Shown here in pieces: positions 1 through 6,868 of a stretch of DNA of 9,182 bases. Under the pieces are notes generated by a model that saw only the letters and a list, made by a program, of their open reading frames with translations, searched no databases and was not told the origin of the DNA. Source of the DNA: Mycobacterium sp. (GTDB lineage Bacteria; Actinomycetota; Actinomycetes; Mycobacteriales; Mycobacteriaceae); contig JAHBAP020000526.1 of NCBI GenBank assembly GCA_018500005.2, positions 1 to 9,182 on the forward strand. Reading direction: 5' to 3'. The first letter of the stretch is position 1. Each line of letters starts with the position of its first letter. The position numbers and the translations under genes were made by a program.

Positions 1-261
1 CGCCGCCGGCGCGGGGGTCTCGCCAGCATCGGAGATGATCGCCAACTCGCCGCCGACGGCGACGGTGTCGTCCTCGTGGGCGACGATCTTGCTCAGCACG
101 CCGGAGGCCGGGGCCGGGATCTCGGTGTCGACCTTGTCGGTGGACACCTCCAGCAGTGGCTCGTCCACCTCGACGGTGTCACCCTCCTGCTTCAGCCAGC
201 GGGTGACGGTGCCCTCGGTGACGCTCTCACCAAGTGCGGGCATCTGGACGGAGACGGCCAT
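1..261 (-). CDS. sucB: Dihydrolipoamide acyltransferase E2 (SucB/DlaT), N-terminal part only
   Basis: This is the lipoyl-bearing E2 subunit of a 2-oxoacid dehydrogenase complex. In mycobacteria the enzyme (DlaT/SucB) serves pyruvate dehydrogenase and the peroxynitrite reductase/peroxidase system. Only the first 87 codons are present and the gene runs off the left edge. The residues form one biotinyl/lipoyl domain: an opening [20 protein letters not shown] strand pattern at residues 5-24, the lipoylation hairpin STDKVDTE with target Lys43, and a closing GGELAII strand near residues 70-76. An Ala/Pro-rich linker begins at about residue 79. The ATG at 261 is preceded by a strong ribosome binding site and matches the usual mycobacterial N-terminus. 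The peripheral subunit-binding and catalytic domains lie outside the window. The gene is transcribed divergently from the 114-aa gene. E2 identity is firm. Assignment to one particular complex rests on recalled similarity to M. tuberculosis DlaT and on the ephD/pepB neighbourhood. Confidence 0.95.
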   Translation of the reverse strand, partial: MAVSVQMPALGESVTEGTVTRWLKQEGDTVEVDEPLLEVSTDKVDTEIPAPASGVLSKIVAHEDDTVAVGGELAIISDAGETPAPAA

Positions 262-270
262 GTCTGTGGA

Positions 271-276
271 CTCCTC
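271..276 (-). promoter_or_regulatory. Ribosome binding site of sucB
   Basis: On the minus strand GAGGAG lies 9 nt before the sucB ATG. It is a strong Shine-Dalgarno match and fixes the start codon. It contrasts with the leaderless starts seen elsewhere in the window. Confidence 0.75.
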
Positions 277-310
277 GTAGCGATCGGGCTGTGTTGACCC
301 AATCCTGTCA

Positions 311-338
311 TTGTCGACCCCTCGTCGGCGCATAAGTT
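311..338 (+). promoter_or_regulatory. Candidate promoter for the 114-aa gene–ephD–transporter cluster
   Basis: TTGTCG (311-316) and TAAGTT (333-338) are separated by 16 nt. They match a SigA-type -35 at four of six positions and the mycobacterial -10 pattern TANNNT. A start site near 345 would give a leader of about 54 nt carrying the Shine-Dalgarno at 385-389. This is pattern matching only. The divergent sucB promoter must also lie in this 137-bp gap, but I could not pick one site for it. Confidence 0.4.
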
Positions 339-384
339 CCAAGGTCGTTTTCTCTGGCACCATCGAAAGGGCGGTCAGTTCGAG

Positions 385-389
385 AGGAG
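385..389 (+). promoter_or_regulatory. Ribosome binding site of the 114-aa gene
   Basis: AGGAG lies 9 nt upstream of the GTG at 399, inside the purine run GAGAGGAGA. It is the main reason for accepting this GTG as the start of a real short gene rather than a chance frame. Confidence 0.65.
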
Positions 390-398
390 ATTGCGGCG

Positions 399-743
399 GT
401 GGGCCTGTTCGACAGGATCCGGCGAAGGCGGAGCAGTGACGCGCGGGATGCCCCCGACCTGCGTTACCTGGGAAAATGGGCGGCCGAACGCACCGGAGTG
501 GAGGCTTTCGTCGAACCGCAGACGACGGTGACCCCGATGACCGTGGTCTTGGTTGCCGCTGACGGCGAGTGGACCCGCCGCCCGGCCGGCGGACCCGCCG
601 GGGCGCGGCGTGTCGGGGAACGGCTGGGCATCCCCGTGTACGACGTGCAGAAGGTCGGCTACCCGCAGCGGATGCGCGACCACGACGCCCGGCGCCGGAT
701 CGCCCGCCGCCGCGCCCAGCGTGCCGAATTCGACGGGCAATAA
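399..743 (+). CDS. Small basic conserved-type protein of unknown function
   Basis: This 114-residue protein starts at GTG 399 behind a good Shine-Dalgarno and ends with TAA. I do not recognise a characterised family. The N-terminus is amphipathic and very basic ([10 protein letters not shown]). A central part, about residues 20-60, looks folded and has a hydrophobic strand ([12 protein letters not shown]). A second segment, [17 protein letters not shown], lies at about residues 73-89. The C-terminus is an Arg-rich helix (residues 91-109, [18 protein letters not shown]). There is no signal peptide and no membrane segment. It ends 7 nt before ephD, so the two are very likely co-transcribed and perhaps translationally coupled, since ephD has no clear Shine-Dalgarno. 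Homologues in this position may carry the label 'oxidoreductase' in databases, but I see no nucleotide-binding motif to support that. The Arg-rich tail would suit nucleic acid or membrane-surface binding, which is speculation. Confidence 0.72.
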   Translation: MGLFDRIRRRRSSDARDAPDLRYLGKWAAERTGVEAFVEPQTTVTPMTVVLVAADGEWTRRPAGGPAGARRVGERLGIPVYDVQKVGYPQRMRDHDARRRIARRRAQRAEFDGQ

Positions 744-750
744 TCGTTGG

Positions 751-2499
751 ATGCCGACCCGATTCATCGAGTCCCCCGACGGAACCAGTCTCGCGGTCTA
801 CGAAGAAGGGAATCCGAACGGGCCGACAGTGGTGCTGGTGCACGGCTGGCCGGATTCGCATGTGCTGTGGGACGGGGTCGTCGATCTGCTGGCAGACCGC
901 TACCGCATCGTCCGTTACGACAACCGGGGGGCCGGAAAATCGGCGGTGCCCGGGGATGTCGAGGCCTACCGGGTGGCCACTCTCGCCGATGACTTCGAGG
1001 CCGTCATTTCCCAGGTGTGCCCGACCGAAAAGGTTCACGTGGTCGGTCATGACTGGGGTGCGGCGACGATGTGGGAGTACGTCACCCGGCCGCAGGCCGT
1101 GTACCGGGTTGCCTCTTACACTTCGGTCTCCGGACCCGATCCGGTGGCGTTGAGCCGTTTCATCCGTGAAGGGCTGGCCCGCCCGTATCGTCCGCGCCGG
1201 TTCGCTCGAGCCTTCGCCCAGGCCGCCCACTTCAGCTACATGGTCGCGTTCTCCATCCCGGTGCTCGCCCCGGCCGCGATGCGATCCTTCCTGGCCCGCT
1301 GGATGAACCGGAGTCTGATCACCGTCGGCATCCCGCCGGATCGCCGTCACCAGGGCCCCACCCTCATCGCCGACGCCACCAATGGCCTGAAGATCTACCG
1401 GGCCAACTTCTTTCGCGCACTGACCGGTCCGCTGGCCGACCGCCATGTCGAGGTTCCGGTGCAGCTACTGGTCAACACCGAAGACAAGTTCGTCCGGCCA
1501 CACGTCTACGACGACACCCCGCGCTGGGTTTCGCGACTGTGGCGCCGTGACATCCACGCCGGCCATTGGCTGCCGATGTCGCATCCGCAGGTGCTGGCCG
1601 CCGCCGTCGACGAGTTCGCCCGGCACCTCGACGGTGCCCCGGCCAGCCGCGCCTTGCTGCGAGCTGAGGTCGGCCGGTCGCGAAAAAGTTTCGGCGACAA
1701 CCTCGTTGCGGTCACCGGGGCAGGCAGCGGGATCGGACAGGCCACCGCGCTCGCCTTCGCCGCCGAGGGCGCGGAGGTGGTGGTCAGCGATATCGACGAA
1801 GCGGCCGCCGATCAGACCGCCGCGCGAATCCGCGAGGGCGGCGGGGTCGCGCACAGCTACTCCCTCGACGTCGCCGACGCAGACGCCGTCGAACGATTCG
1901 CCGACCGGGTCTGCGCCGAGCACGGCGTGCCCGACATCGTGGTCAACAACGCCGGGATCGGTATCGCGGGCAATTTCCTGGACACCCCGGCGGATCAGTT
2001 CGACCGGGTGCTCGACGTCAATCTCGGCGGCGTGGTCAACGGCTGCCGGGCCTTCGCACGCCGACTGGTGGCGCGGGGGACCGGGGGGCACATCGTCAAC
2101 GTCGCCTCGATGGCGGCCTACGCCCCGCTGAGTTCCCTCAACGCCTACTGCACCTCCAAAGCGGCGGTCTACATGTTCTCCGATTGTCTGCGTGCCGAAC
2201 TCGACGACGCCGGGATCGGACTGACCACCATCTGCCCGGGACTGATCAACACCAACATCGTCTCGGCCACCGGCTTCCACACGTCCCGGGAGTCCGCGGT
2301 CCCGGCCCGCCGCGCCCAGTTGGAGCGGATGTTCGAGATTCGCCGGTACGGTCCGGAGAAAGTGGCGGCCGCCATCCTCGCGGCGGTGCGCGCCAACAAG
2401 GCGGTGCGCCCGGTGACCCCGGAGGCCTACCTGCTGTACGGCACGTCCAGGTTCCTGCCTCCGGTTTTGCGCAGTACCGCCCGCGGAAAAGTGGTCTGA
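751..2499 (+). CDS. ephD: EphD: epoxide hydrolase fused to a short-chain dehydrogenase/reductase
   Basis: This is a two-domain cytosolic enzyme of 582 residues, close to the roughly 590 of M. tuberculosis EphD. Residues 1 to about 295 are an alpha/beta hydrolase of the epoxide hydrolase type. The oxyanion-hole motif is HGWP (31-34). The nucleophile elbow is VVGHDWG with Asp101, where an Asp rather than Ser marks epoxide hydrolases or dehalogenases. The likely acid is Asp245 and the catalytic His is His272 in HAGHW. Residues from about 316 to 582 are a classical SDR. They show TGAGSGIG (322-329), Asp347 at the end of the second strand (favouring NAD(H)), NNAG (399-402), Asn424, Ser453 and YCTSK with Tyr466 and Lys470. 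All catalytic residues of both domains are present. EphD has been linked to mycolic acid metabolism in mycobacteria; the substrate here is inferred. The ATG at 751 is chosen because the longer upstream frame overlaps the 114-aa gene. The transporter begins 8 nt downstream. Confidence 0.95.
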   Translation: MPTRFIESPDGTSLAVYEEGNPNGPTVVLVHGWPDSHVLWDGVVDLLADRYRIVRYDNRGAGKSAVPGDVEAYRVATLADDFEAVISQVCPTEKVHVVGHDWGAATMWEYVTRPQAVYRVASYTSVSGPDPVALSRFIREGLARPYRPRRFARAFAQAAHFSYMVAFSIPVLAPAAMRSFLARWMNRSLITVGIPPDRRHQGPTLIADATNGLKIYRANFFRALTGPLADRHVEVPVQLLVNTEDKFVRPHVYDDTPRWVSRLWRRDIHAGHWLPMSHPQVLAAAVDEFARHLDGAPASRALLRAEVGRSRKSFGDNLVAVTGAGSGIGQATALAFAAEGAEVVVSDIDEAAADQTAARIREGGGVAHSYSLDVADADAVERFADRVCAEHGVPDIVVNNAGIGIAGNFLDTPADQFDRVLDVNLGGVVNGCRAFARRLVARGTGGHIVNVASMAAYAPLSSLNAYCTSKAAVYMFSDCLRAELDDAGIGLTTICPGLINTNIVSATGFHTSRESAVPARRAQLERMFEIRRYGPEKVAAAILAAVRANKAVRPVTPEAYLLYGTSRFLPPVLRSTARGKVV

Positions 2500-2507
2500 T
2501 ATCGCTC

Positions 2508-3113
2508 GTGCGATGGTTCGCTGAAAGTCCGCTGCTGACGCTGTTCACCTGTATCGGACTGGGCAGCGTCTTTGGCCGTATTCGCTTCGGCCCGGTGTCC
2601 TTCGGACCTGCCGGGGCGCTGTTCGTGGCTCTGGCGCTGTCGGCCCTCGAACCCAAAGCGGCGCTGCCGCCGATCGTCACCACCCTGTCGCTGTGCGTGT
2701 TCTGCTACATGGTCGGTATCGCCGCCGGCCCGGCATTCATCGGCGCCATCAAGACCGGGTGGCGTCCGGTCGTGGTGTCGCTGTCGGCGGTCTTCGCGAT
2801 GGCTCTCGCGGGCCTGTTCGTCGGCAAGGCGTTCGGATTCGACACCGGCACCATCGCCGGAGCGTTCTCCGGGGCCGGCACGGCCACCGCCGCGCTCGGC
2901 GCGGTCCAGGAACAACTCGCCGCCGGCGGGGCGATCCCGCCGCAACCCGCCATCCGCCACGCCGGCGCCCATCCGATCACCCTGGTGCCGGCCATCCCGG
3001 CCCGCCCCCCGCCGCGCTCGGCGCGGCCCAGGAACAACCCGCCGCCGGGGGGGGTCTCCCGCCGCAACCGGCCATCGGCTACGCGGTCGCCTATCCGATC
3101 ACCGTGTTGCTGA
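2508..3113 (+). CDS. AspT/YidE-family transporter, N-terminal part, cut by a frameshifting duplication
   Basis: This is the first half of a membrane transporter resembling the aspartate:alanine exchanger (AspT/YidE/YbjL) family. From GTG 2508 it encodes hydrophobic spans around LLTLFTCIGLGSVFG, AGALFVALALSAL, VTTLSLCVFCYMVGIAAG and VVVSLSAVFAMALAGLFVG. It then has the family-type glycine-rich loop IAGAFSGAGTATAALGA. The true frame is lost in the first copy of the 122-bp duplication. After about codon PPQPAI (near 2951) the residues stop resembling the family, and beyond 3002 they are Arg/Pro-rich out-of-frame sequence until a chance stop. The start is inferred from the first hydrophobic segment; GTG 2508 lies 8 nt after the ephD stop and has only a weak purine stretch before it. 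Joined to the downstream part with one 122-bp unit removed, the gene would span 527 codons including the stop. Substrate unknown: amino acids or dicarboxylates are the family precedent. Confidence 0.75.
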   Translation: MRWFAESPLLTLFTCIGLGSVFGRIRFGPVSFGPAGALFVALALSALEPKAALPPIVTTLSLCVFCYMVGIAAGPAFIGAIKTGWRPVVVSLSAVFAMALAGLFVGKAFGFDTGTIAGAFSGAGTATAALGAVQEQLAAGGAIPPQPAIRHAGAHPITLVPAIPARPPPRSARPRNNPPPGGVSRRNRPSATRSPIRSPCC

Positions 3114-3124
3114 CCATCCTGGCC
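2881..3124 (+). repeat. Imperfect 122-bp tandem duplication that shifts the transporter frame
   Basis: Bases 2881-3002 and 3003-3124 align at an offset of exactly 122 nt without any gap, with about 20 mismatches by eye. As 122 is not a multiple of three, the second copy is read in another frame. The first half of copy 1 and the second half of copy 2 encode sensible transporter residues. The second half of copy 1 and the first half of copy 2 are degraded, mostly by changes to C or G. Removing one unit leaves 1581 bp, or 527 codons, open throughout. This pattern fits two error-rich read ends placed side by side instead of overlapped. A real, diverged duplication is the alternative. Confidence 0.85.
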
Positions 3125-4210
3125 TGCACATACCTGATCAGCGCGGGCAGGCGGAAGCCGACCGCCGAGGATCGGCAGAAGGTCTCGCCGATCGTGATCC
3201 GGACCGTCGAACTCGCCGGGGATCCCGGGTTGAACATCCATGCCCTGCAGGAGCGTTACGGCGCGGTGGTGTCCAGGCTGACCCGCGGCGGGCAGACGGT
3301 GGTCGCCCATGCCGCCGAGGGTCTGGCCGCCGGTGACCTGCTCACCGTGACCGCTCGCGAGGACGTCAGCGAGAAACTCATCGCAGACCTGGGAAGGCCT
3401 GCGCCGCAAGAACCCTGGCTGGACCGCTCCAGTATCGACTTCCGGCGGATCTCGCTGTCGAATCCGGCCTACGTCGGCCGCGAATTGCACGATCTGCGGA
3501 TGGAAGAGCGGTTCGATGCCGTGGTCAGCCGGGTCCGCCGCGGCGACGTCGATATCATCGCCACCCCCGACCTGGTGCTGTGCAGTGGTGACCGGCTTCG
3601 GGTGACCGCACCGCGGGAGCGGCTGGCCGAGATCGCCAAGGAACTGGGCGATTCCGAGCGTGCCGCCGGCGATATCAACGCGATCGGACTCGGGCTGGGC
3701 CTGGCTCTGGGCCTGATGCTGGCCTTCCTCAAGATCCCACTGCCCGGCGGCGGCGCACTGGTGCTCGGCACCGCGACCGCGCCGCTGGTGATGGGGGTGA
3801 TCCTCGGTGCGATCGGGCGGACCGGCCCGGTGGTGTGGACGCTGCCCGGCAACGTCAACAACACCCTCAATCAGTTCTCGTTGCTGATCTTCCTAGTGGC
3901 CGTCGGTAGCGGGGCCGGTCCCGGACTGGTCAAAGCGCTGCAGTCCGAAGGTCTTCAACTCGTGGTGTTGGGCTTCGCCATCGCCGCGGCGCACGCTCTG
4001 GTGTGCGTGATCGGACTGCGCTTCGTGCTCAAGTACGGCACGGCCCGGGCGTTGGGCGGGCTGACCGGCTCCCAACTCAACCCCGCTCCGTACGCCTACG
4101 CCATGTCGAAGCTGCCCGACCAACGGGTGGCCGTCGGCTATGCGGTGTTGTTCCCGGTCTCCATGATTGCCAAGGTGTTCCTGGCCCAGCTGATGGTGGT
4201 GTTCTTCTAG
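3003..4210 (+). CDS. AspT/YidE-family transporter, RCK_C domains and C-terminal membrane half
   Basis: This continues the transporter in a shifted frame and has no start of its own. The start given is the duplication junction; GTG 3104 is the first plausible in-frame start if the fragment is translated alone. After one span (YAVAYPITVLLTILACTYLI) come two cytoplasmic TrkA-C/RCK_C-like domains, roughly residues 190-255 and 270-340 of the reconstructed protein. Each has the pattern V-x(n)-RxGxxxxA/I...GDxLxVTA. The second membrane repeat follows, from about residue 350 to 526, with IGLGLGLALGLMLAF, LLIFLVAVGSGAG, LQLVVLGFAIAAAHALVCVIG and the loop GGLTGSQLNPAPYAYAMSKL, which pairs with the N-terminal glycine-rich loop. 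This membrane–RCK_C–RCK_C–membrane order is diagnostic of the AAE family. The reconstructed length, 526, fits its usual 540-560. The paired RCK_C domains suggest gating by a nucleotide or other ligand. Its TAG shares CTAG with the stop of the convergent hydrolase gene. Confidence 0.85.
4207..4210. other. Shared CTAG: stop codons of two convergent genes
   Basis: The palindrome CTAG supplies TAG at 4208-4210 for the transporter on the plus strand and TAG at 4209-4207 for the PhaC-like gene on the minus strand. The two genes overlap by three to four bases and there is no intergenic room for a terminator between them. Confidence 0.9.
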
Positions 4211-5280
4211 GGGGAGTGCGCGTCGAGGAACTCGTCGATCATCTTCCATGTCGTGTTCACCGCGGCGCGCCCGGTCAGCACCCCCAGGTGCCCGCCGGGG
4301 GCGGTCTCAAGGCGTACGTCGGGAGAGTTGGGCAACAGTTCGCCGACGTGCAGGGCGACGTCGACCGGCACCATGACATCGGAGGTGCCGGCCACGTTCA
4401 TCACGGGGACCCGGATATCGGCGAGGTCGACCATTCTGGTCGGGCCCTGAACCTTGCCGTCGGCCAGCTCGTTCTGCTGAATCAACCGCTGGTAGACCTG
4501 AAGCGTGGCCCGTCCCGGGTAAGCCAGCATGCTGTTCATCAGCCCGTCGACGGCCTCGACGTGGCCCAGCCATTCGCGGTCGTCGCGGTGCTTGAGCAAC
4601 GTGATCGGCTTCTTCAGGTAGGTCGTGATCGACGTCGCCTTGAACGCCGGTCCCACGATCTGTGCCGGCACACCGCCGAGCACCTTGAAGACGGTGCCGA
4701 GAATCTTCCCGTTGGTGTACTTGCCGACGGCGCGCACCGGGGCGGCCATCGGATTCTTGCTCATGTCGAACGGGCTGGCGACCATCGTCACGGACTTGAT
4801 CGGCAGGTCCGGGAACGCGGCGGCGGTAAGGATGGCGATCACCCCGCCGAGGCACCAGCCCAGCAGGTTGACCGGCTTGCCGCCGGTGTCCTCCGACACC
4901 CTCCTGATGGCGTCGGGCACCGTGTCGCCGATCCAGTGCTCGAGTCCGATATCACGGTCGGCCAGCCCGATCTCGCCGTAGTCCACCAGGTAGACCTGGC
5001 GGCCCTCGTTGAGCAGATGCTCGGTCAGCGAGTTACCCCGGCGCAGATCGAAGCACACCGACTGCGCCCCCAGTGGTGGGACGAGCAGGACCGGGTCGCC
5101 CTTGACCGTGTCGGTGGTGGGAAGGTAGCGGCGCAGGGTTGCCTTGCGGGCCTCGTTGATCACCTCCGACGGCATCCGGGTGGTGTCGGCGATGCCACCC
5201 TTGATCAGGAAGTCGTACATGTTGGACACTGCCTGCCGGCGTTGCTCCAGGGTCCGGTTCCTATCGAAGATCGAGGCCAT
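4207..5280 (-). CDS. PhaC-like alpha/beta hydrolase (class III PHA synthase-type fold)
   Basis: This 357-residue protein resembles the catalytic subunit of class III polyhydroxyalkanoate synthases in length and in spacing of active-site residues. The lipase-like box is GWCLGG (141-146) with Cys143 in place of the usual Ser. Asp301 sits in GTSDVMVP and His331 in GGHLGVL. An oxyanion-type loop, [10 protein letters not shown], lies at 64-73, and the strand/loop [10 protein letters not shown] at 97-106 is also typical. Class III synthases need a PhaE partner, and none is visible here, nor are phaA, phaB or a phasin. The activity could therefore be polymerisation, acyl transfer or thioesterase/depolymerase action on an acyl-CoA or lipid; the sequence does not decide. 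There is no signal peptide. ATG 5280 is supported by a TANNNT box 6 nt upstream (leaderless start). The gene lies 31 nt after pepB on the same strand, so some read-through from pepB is possible. Confidence 0.88.
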   Translation of the reverse strand: MASIFDRNRTLEQRRQAVSNMYDFLIKGGIADTTRMPSEVINEARKATLRRYLPTTDTVKGDPVLLVPPLGAQSVCFDLRRGNSLTEHLLNEGRQVYLVDYGEIGLADRDIGLEHWIGDTVPDAIRRVSEDTGGKPVNLLGWCLGGVIAILTAAAFPDLPIKSVTMVASPFDMSKNPMAAPVRAVGKYTNGKILGTVFKVLGGVPAQIVGPAFKATSITTYLKKPITLLKHRDDREWLGHVEAVDGLMNSMLAYPGRATLQVYQRLIQQNELADGKVQGPTRMVDLADIRVPVMNVAGTSDVMVPVDVALHVGELLPNSPDVRLETAPGGHLGVLTGRAAVNTTWKMIDEFLDAHSP

Positions 5281-5286
5281 GCGCCG

Positions 5287-5292
5287 AGGATA
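5287..5292 (-). promoter_or_regulatory. Candidate leaderless -10 box of the PhaC-like gene
   Basis: On the minus strand TATCCT (5292 to 5287) matches TANNNT and is separated from the ATG at 5280 by six bases, CGGCGC. No Shine-Dalgarno is present between them. Transcription would begin at or next to the A of the ATG. No recognisable -35 was seen. Confidence 0.5.
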
Positions 5293-5301
5293 CGGTGACC
5301 A

Positions 5302-5320
5302 AACGGCTGGCTCAGCCGTT
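5302..5320 (-). terminator. Hairpin across the pepB stop codon, possible terminator
   Basis: AACGGCTG (5302-5309) and CAGCCGTT (5313-5320) are perfect 8-bp inverted arms around a 3-nt loop. On the minus strand the pepB TGA falls at the top of the hairpin. A further GGTG/CACC pairing outside it is possible with a 4-nt bulge. Only TTTGG follows, so there is no U-tract, which is common for mycobacterial terminators. It lies just upstream of the PhaC-like promoter and could insulate the two genes. Confidence 0.45.
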
Positions 5321-6829
5321 CACCGAGATGTCCTCAAGAGCCGCGAACAGCGTCCGCACCGGAACCCCGGTCCCGCCCTTGGGGGTGTAGCCCCATGGGC
5401 CACCGGAGTTGTAGGCCGGGCCGGCGACGTCGAGGTGCGCCCACTGGACTCCTTCGGCGACAAACTCCCGAAGGAACACCCCGGCCACCAGCATCCCGGC
5501 GAAACGCTGCGAACTGATGTTGGCCAGATCGGCCACCGTGGACTTGAGGTCGTCGGTGAGTTCGTCGGGGAGCGGCATGGGCCAGCCGTTCTCGCCCTCC
5601 CGCTGGGACAGCGCGGCCACGCGGTCGCGGAACTCGTCGCTACCCATGACACCGGGGATCCGGGCGCCCAGTGCGACGGTCTGCGCACCGGTCAGAGTCG
5701 AGGTCTCGATCAGGTAGTCCGGGGAGTCCTCGCAGGCCCGCACGATCGCGTCGGCCAGTATCAACCGACCCTCGGCGTCGGTGTTGAGCACCTCCACGGT
5801 GATCCCGCCGTACTGGGTCAGCACATCGCCGGGCCGCTGGGCGGTCGCCGAGGGCATGTTCTCGGCCATCGGGACGGTGGCGATGACGTCGATCGGCAGC
5901 TTCTGGTCGGCCACCAGAACCATCGTGGCGATCACCGCGGCGGCCCCGGCCATATCGGAGGTCATGTGATGCATCTGGGCGGCCGGCTTGATGGAGATGC
6001 CGCCGGTGTCGAAGGTGATGCCCTTGCCGACCAGCGCGACCTTCCTGGCCTTCTTGCCCTTGCCGCCTTTATAGGTCAGCCGCACCAGACGCGGCGGGTT
6101 GGCCGAGCCCTGGCCCACTCCGATGATGCCGCCGAAGCCCTGCTTGGCCAATGCCTTCTCGTCGAGCACCTCGACACTCAGGCCGGCCCCGGTACCGAGA
6201 ATCTTTGCCCGCCTGGCGAATTCGTCGGGGTGCAGGTGGCTGGGCGGGGTGTTGACCAGATCGCGGGCGGTGCACACCGCCGAGGCGATCGCCACCGCGC
6301 GCACAGCCCGACTCTTAGCGTCCTTCGCGGTGGACAGGGCGGTGATGGCCGTCAGGCCCGGGTCCTTGGGCGCGGTCTTCTCACTGCGGAACTCGTGCAT
6401 CTGGTAGCCGCCGAGGATCAGGCCCTCGATCGCGGCGTCGAGGTGTTGCTCGGACAGCAGGGTGATGACTGTCTGCACCCCGTGCAGCGATCGGGCGGCC
6501 GCTCCGGAGGCGCGCCGGATCACCTCGGCGGCCCATTCGTCGCGCGGTGCGCCCAGGCCCACCGCCAGCACGCTGCCCACCGACAGCGACGGGATATGCA
6601 GCCGCGTCACCTGTTCGGCACCCGCCTTGGCGCCCAGGGCCCGCAGTGCCACCTCGATCTCGCCGATGGCCTCGGCGTCGAGGAACGGCCCGCCGACGAC
6701 CTTCGGGGCGCCGTCCTCACCGGGGCCGCTGACGACCGGTACCAGCAGGACCGAAGAGCCGTGTCCCCGTTTGGGGACCGAGGTGGCGACGCTGACGGCG
6801 GGGGCGATGTATCCGGGTTGGGTGCTCAC
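5312..6829 (-). CDS. pepB: Leucyl aminopeptidase PepB (M17 family)
   Basis: This is a cytosolic two-metal aminopeptidase that removes N-terminal residues from peptides, active as a hexamer in characterised members. It has 505 residues, with a variable N-terminal domain to about 175 and the catalytic domain after it. Metal and catalytic residues are all present: Lys269 and Asp274 in [11 protein letters not shown], Lys281 in SIKP, Asp292 in TSDM, and Asp351, Glu353 and Arg355 in the signature NTDAEGRL (349-356). The length fits the family. The frame is open three codons further to a GTG at 6838. I chose GTG 6829 because it gives MSTQPGY, matching the recalled M. tuberculosis start MTTEPGY, and because a TAGGGT -10 box covers the upstream GTG and ends 7 nt before 6829. 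It is transcribed divergently from gcvT. A hairpin overlaps the stop and the PhaC-like gene begins 31 nt later. Confidence 0.96.
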   Translation of the reverse strand: MSTQPGYIAPAVSVATSVPKRGHGSSVLLVPVVSGPGEDGAPKVVGGPFLDAEAIGEIEVALRALGAKAGAEQVTRLHIPSLSVGSVLAVGLGAPRDEWAAEVIRRASGAAARSLHGVQTVITLLSEQHLDAAIEGLILGGYQMHEFRSEKTAPKDPGLTAITALSTAKDAKSRAVRAVAIASAVCTARDLVNTPPSHLHPDEFARRAKILGTGAGLSVEVLDEKALAKQGFGGIIGVGQGSANPPRLVRLTYKGGKGKKARKVALVGKGITFDTGGISIKPAAQMHHMTSDMAGAAAVIATMVLVADQKLPIDVIATVPMAENMPSATAQRPGDVLTQYGGITVEVLNTDAEGRLILADAIVRACEDSPDYLIETSTLTGAQTVALGARIPGVMGSDEFRDRVAALSQREGENGWPMPLPDELTDDLKSTVADLANISSQRFAGMLVAGVFLREFVAEGVQWAHLDVAGPAYNSGGPWGYTPKGGTGVPVRTLFAALEDISVNG

Positions 6830-6836
6830 CAGCGAC

Positions 6837-6842
6837 ACCCTA
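6837..6842 (-). promoter_or_regulatory. Leaderless -10 box of pepB
   Basis: On the minus strand TAGGGT (6842 to 6837) is followed by seven bases and then GTG 6829. There is no Shine-Dalgarno. The box is the mirror image of the gcvT box at 6856-6861. No good -35 was seen. Confidence 0.6.
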
Positions 6843-6855
6843 ATCGGCTGCGGTT

Positions 6856-6861
6856 TAGGGT
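6856..6861 (+). promoter_or_regulatory. Leaderless -10 box of gcvT
   Basis: TAGGGT (6856-6861) is followed by seven bases, TGCCCTC, and then the gcvT GTG at 6869, with no Shine-Dalgarno. GCGACA at 6832-6837, 18 nt upstream, matches TTGACA at four of six positions and would overlap the pepB -10 box. A glycine riboswitch is excluded, as there is no leader to hold one. Confidence 0.6.
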
Positions 6862-6868
6862 TGCCCTC

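Noticed and set aside
553..750. An upstream extension of ephD beginning at ATG 553.
   Set aside because: It would overlap the 114-aa gene almost fully and adds low-complexity Pro/Ala/Arg sequence. Family alignment by eye begins at ATG 751.
1465..2280. A 271-codon minus-strand frame inside ephD.
   Set aside because: It mirrors the SDR domain of ephD, is rich in Gly/Asp/Val/Arg, and has no start signal or family resemblance.
2500..3113. A genuine programmed frameshift or gene fission in the transporter.
   Set aside because: There is no slippery heptamer with a downstream structure as the cause. The frame change is fully explained by the 122-bp duplication, and removing it gives one complete protein.
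4003..5298. A 431-codon open frame on the plus strand.
   Set aside because: It lies antisense to the PhaC-like gene and overlaps the transporter end in another frame. It has no recognisable motif, whereas both overlapped genes have clear families.
5144..6868. A 1.7-kb open frame on the plus strand leading without a stop into gcvT.
   Set aside because: It is antisense to pepB, whose metal-binding and catalytic motifs are all intact. The upstream residues are His/Gly/Arg/Asp-rich, typical of the mirror frame of a high-GC gene.
6830..6868. A glycine riboswitch upstream of gcvT.
   Set aside because: The whole divergent gap is 39 bp and holds two -10 boxes. There is no room for an aptamer and the transcript appears leaderless.
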